This document shows, piece by piece, positions 62,039 through 64,000 of a DNA stretch of 64,000 nucleotides (position 1 is the first letter of the stretch; the number at the start of each line of letters is the position of its first letter). Location: the NCBI GenBank assembly GCA_958439205.1, contig OY288189.1, forward strand, positions 372,001-436,000, read 5' to 3'. This DNA is from an uncultured Allorhizobium sp. (lineage in GTDB: Bacteria > Pseudomonadota > Alphaproteobacteria > Rhizobiales > Rhizobiaceae). A program made the translations under genes and the position numbers. The notes beneath the pieces are model-generated. The model made no database searches, had not been told where the DNA came from, and saw only the letters and a list, made by a program, of their open reading frames with translations.

Positions 62039-63003
62039 CCGCGCTCTACATCCGACGCAATTTGCGCGTCATCATCCCGACCATCGCTTTCGTAGCCCTC
62101 TTCGTGCTCTACATCGCCACACATCCGCGAGGACTCTCCACCTATGTGCTTACGATCTGGTCGAACCAGTCGGCGCTCCTGGTGTTTGCTGCCTTTGCCC
62201 AGTTCTTCGTGGTGCTGGTGCGCGGCATTGACCTTTCGGTCGGTGCGGTCGTGGCACTCACCAATGTCACCGCTTCTTTCGTACTCGCCGGCGATGGCGG
62301 ATCGCTTGTCTTCGGAATGGCCGCCGTGCTCCTGGTCGGCATGGCCTGCGGGCTATTCACCGGCCTGTTCGTCTGCTTCGGCAACGTGCCGCCGATCGTG
62401 GCGACCTTGGCCACCGGCGCGATCTATTCCGGCATTGCGCTTTATCTCCGGCCGACACCGGGCGGCGGAGTAAACTCCGAGCTTTCCGATGCCTTCACCT
62501 ACGCGATCGGCCCTATCCCGACCTCGCTGCTGCTGATCATTATCACCGTCCTCGTGATCACCATCGTGCTGCGCAAGACGAGTTTCGGCATGGCACTGAA
62601 GGCGCTTGGAGCCAACGAGCATTCGGCACAGCTCACCGGCATCAACACGACCTCAATGCGCATCTCCGCTCATGTGCTGGGCGGGCTGATGGCCGGCATG
62701 GCGGGGCTGTACGTTTCCATGGTCACAATGACCGGCGATGCGGGAATCGGCCCGACCTACACTTTGAACTCGATTGCAGCGATCGTGCTCGGCGGCGTGT
62801 CGCTTGCCGGTGGCATTGGCACAGCAATCGGTGTCGCCGTTGGTGCCATGCTCCTGAAGACCGTCGCCTCGCTGATGTTCTTCTCCGGCCTCCCTCCCCT
62901 CGCCCAGCCCTTCTTCGAGGGTCTGATCCTGGCGCTCGCGATTGCCTTCGGCTCCGTCGGTGTACTGCGCGTCCGTAACAAACTGAAGTTGTTCGCCCAA
63001 TGA
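62035..63003 (+). CDS. Sugar-type ABC transporter permease, first of two
   Basis: A 322-residue permease of the RbsC/BPD_transp_2 family with about nine hydrophobic segments. FFVVLVRGIDLSVGAVVALTN and GMALKALGANEHSAQLTGINTTSMR are family hallmarks. It overlaps the ATPase by four bases and the second permease by four (ATGA), so all are coupled. Confidence 0.93.
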   Translation: MTALYIRRNLRVIIPTIAFVALFVLYIATHPRGLSTYVLTIWSNQSALLVFAAFAQFFVVLVRGIDLSVGAVVALTNVTASFVLAGDGGSLVFGMAAVLLVGMACGLFTGLFVCFGNVPPIVATLATGAIYSGIALYLRPTPGGGVNSELSDAFTYAIGPIPTSLLLIIITVLVITIVLRKTSFGMALKALGANEHSAQLTGINTTSMRISAHVLGGLMAGMAGLYVSMVTMTGDAGIGPTYTLNSIAAIVLGGVSLAGGIGTAIGVAVGAMLLKTVASLMFFSGLPPLAQPFFEGLILALAIAFGSVGVLRVRNKLKLFAQ

Positions 63004-63974
63004 CCGACCGCACGATATCAGGGCCAACAAGGCCCAGCCTTCCCGTCGATCCTGCCGTTCTCATTGTTGCAATCGGCTGCGGTCTGCTGCTGGCCGCTGG
63101 CGGGACCATCCTGCCGACATTTCTGACGGCGGGTTACCTGCTACAGCAACTGCAGATCGCCTCTTTCCTCGGGATCATTGCGGCCGGCGCCACGCTGGTT
63201 ATCCTGCTCGGCCATATCGATCTTTCGGTGCCGGCCGCGATCACCGCGATTGCCATTGTCACCACAACGGTTGCCGGCTCGCAGGATCCGACGCTTGCCG
63301 CTCTCGCCATCCCGATCGGGCTTGCGACCGGCGCCCTGATCGGCCTGATCAACGGCATCGGCGTCGCCTTCCTGCGCCTGCCGTCCATGGTCTGGACACT
63401 GGCGATGAACTCGATGCTGATCGGTTCCGTGGTCTTCTTTACCGGCGGCTTCAAGCCGCGCGGCATGGCCCCGCCTCTCTCGATCACCCTGTCGCTCGAG
63501 CGCAGTTTCGGCATTCCCAACGCCTTCCTGTTCTGGCTCGTCGTCATGGCCGCAATGTTTTACCTGCTGCACCGGACCGTCTACGGCAAATATCTGATCG
63601 CCATGGGCAATTCGGAAAAGGCCGCCTACCTCTCCGGCATCCGCGTGCGGCTCGTCACGACTCTTACCTTCGTGGTCGCCGGCGTCTTTACGGCCATCGG
63701 CGCCATCCTGCTCGCCGGCTATGCCAACCAGGCCTATCAGGGCATGGGCGACCCCTATATGCTGCCTGTTATCACCGCCGTGGTTATTGGGGGCACATCG
63801 ATCATGGGAGGCCAGGGTGGTTATGGCGGTACGATCGTCGGCGCCATCTTCATCACCCTCCTGTCCTCTATCCTCTCTGTGCTGCAGATGCCGGAAGCCT
63901 TCAGGCAGATTGTCTTCGGTGTCATCATTCTGGCCATGCTTTTGATCCGTGGCTACAAAAGGAGCTTTCGCTGA
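63000..63974 (+). CDS. Sugar-type ABC transporter permease, second of two
   Basis: A 324-residue RbsC-type permease, distinct from the first but of the same family (LVILLGHIDLSVPAAITAIAIV, YLIAMGNSEKAAYLSGIRVRLV, GGTSIMGGQGGYGGTIVGA). Two unlike permeases imply a heterodimeric channel, unlike the single-permease importer at 19276. Its stop overlaps the ATG of the next, cut-off gene. Confidence 0.93.
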   Translation: MTDRTISGPTRPSLPVDPAVLIVAIGCGLLLAAGGTILPTFLTAGYLLQQLQIASFLGIIAAGATLVILLGHIDLSVPAAITAIAIVTTTVAGSQDPTLAALAIPIGLATGALIGLINGIGVAFLRLPSMVWTLAMNSMLIGSVVFFTGGFKPRGMAPPLSITLSLERSFGIPNAFLFWLVVMAAMFYLLHRTVYGKYLIAMGNSEKAAYLSGIRVRLVTTLTFVVAGVFTAIGAILLAGYANQAYQGMGDPYMLPVITAVVIGGTSIMGGQGGYGGTIVGAIFITLLSSILSVLQMPEAFRQIVFGVIILAMLLIRGYKRSFR

Positions 63975-64000
63975 TGTCTCACCTTCCGTCCGTCGCCGTC
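63974..64000 (+). CDS. Start of a further gene, cut by the right edge
   Basis: An ATG at 63974 overlaps the permease stop by one base (TGATG) and reads MSHLPSVAV to the end of the window. Coupling suggests it belongs to the ABC operon and is likely an enzyme of the same sugar pathway; nine residues do not allow a call. Confidence 0.65.

Noticed and set aside
1..64000. Mobile elements, CRISPR, prophage or toxin-antitoxin genes
   Set aside because: No transposase, integrase, spaced repeat array, phage gene or small toxin pair was seen on either strand.

Overview
The window looks like a piece of a Rhizobiaceae-type alphaproteobacterial replicon (Rhizobium/Agrobacterium/Shinella-like). This is an inference from the GC-rich codon usage, the many ATGA-type start/stop overlaps, the density of ABC and TRAP importers for small solutes, and the cyoABCD-SURF1 operon. 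No rRNA, tRNA, CRISPR array, insertion sequence or phage gene was recognised. The region is almost wholly catabolic and transport genes in regulator-plus-importer-plus-enzyme modules.

Layout. 1-1736: the N-terminal part of a Tat-exported BMP/PnrA-family binding protein (cut by the left edge), divergent from a LysR regulator. 1752-8305: a cytochrome bo3 quinol oxidase operon (cyoABCD plus SURF1, minus strand), divergent from an MFS transporter. 8453-22488: a large module with RutA-like and RutF-like proteins (flavin-dependent ring-opening monooxygenase and its flavin reductase), three amidases, a small protein placed like an AtzG/GatC partner, an isochorismatase-family amidohydrolase, an isocitrate-lyase/PEP-mutase-family lyase, an RbsB-type ABC importer, an MFS carrier and a GntR-UTRA regulator. 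Four copies of a GTAC-N2-AC site in its promoter regions tie it together. 22567-27013: a sigma-54 activator (XylR_N-V4R type) facing a benzaldehyde-type aldehyde dehydrogenase and a CalA-like coniferyl alcohol dehydrogenase, with a textbook -24/-12 promoter. 27154-36006: glycerate 2-kinase, an NTF2-like protein, a TetR regulator, a polyamine-type ABC importer (PotD/B/C/A order SBP-permease-permease-ATPase), a metallo-beta-lactamase-fold hydrolase and an aldehyde dehydrogenase.

36071-48263: a DapA-family lyase, a peptide-type ABC importer, a DMT permease, a cytoplasmic sialidase-fold protein, PdxA2, an iron alcohol dehydrogenase, a GntR-FCD regulator and a DtnK-like four-carbon acid sugar kinase. 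48582-56110: a GntR-FCD regulator, a TRAP importer and IdnD-like, UxuA and UxuB enzymes, which together fit an L-gulonate to 2-keto-3-deoxygluconate route. 56197-64000: OtnC, OtnK and a LacI regulator (minus strand) facing a sugar-type ABC importer with two permeases (plus strand); a further gene starts at the right edge.

How the genes work together. Each importer brings one solute class into the cell and the neighbouring dehydrogenases, kinases, lyases and amidases feed it into central metabolism: KDG for the hexonate branch, dihydroxyacetone phosphate for the two tetronate kinase branches, a 2- or 3-phosphoglycerate for glycerate kinase. The most unusual part is the RutA/RutF-amidase module, because the remaining Rut proteins (C, D, E, G) are absent and are replaced by amidases and an ABC importer, so its substrate is probably not simply uracil.
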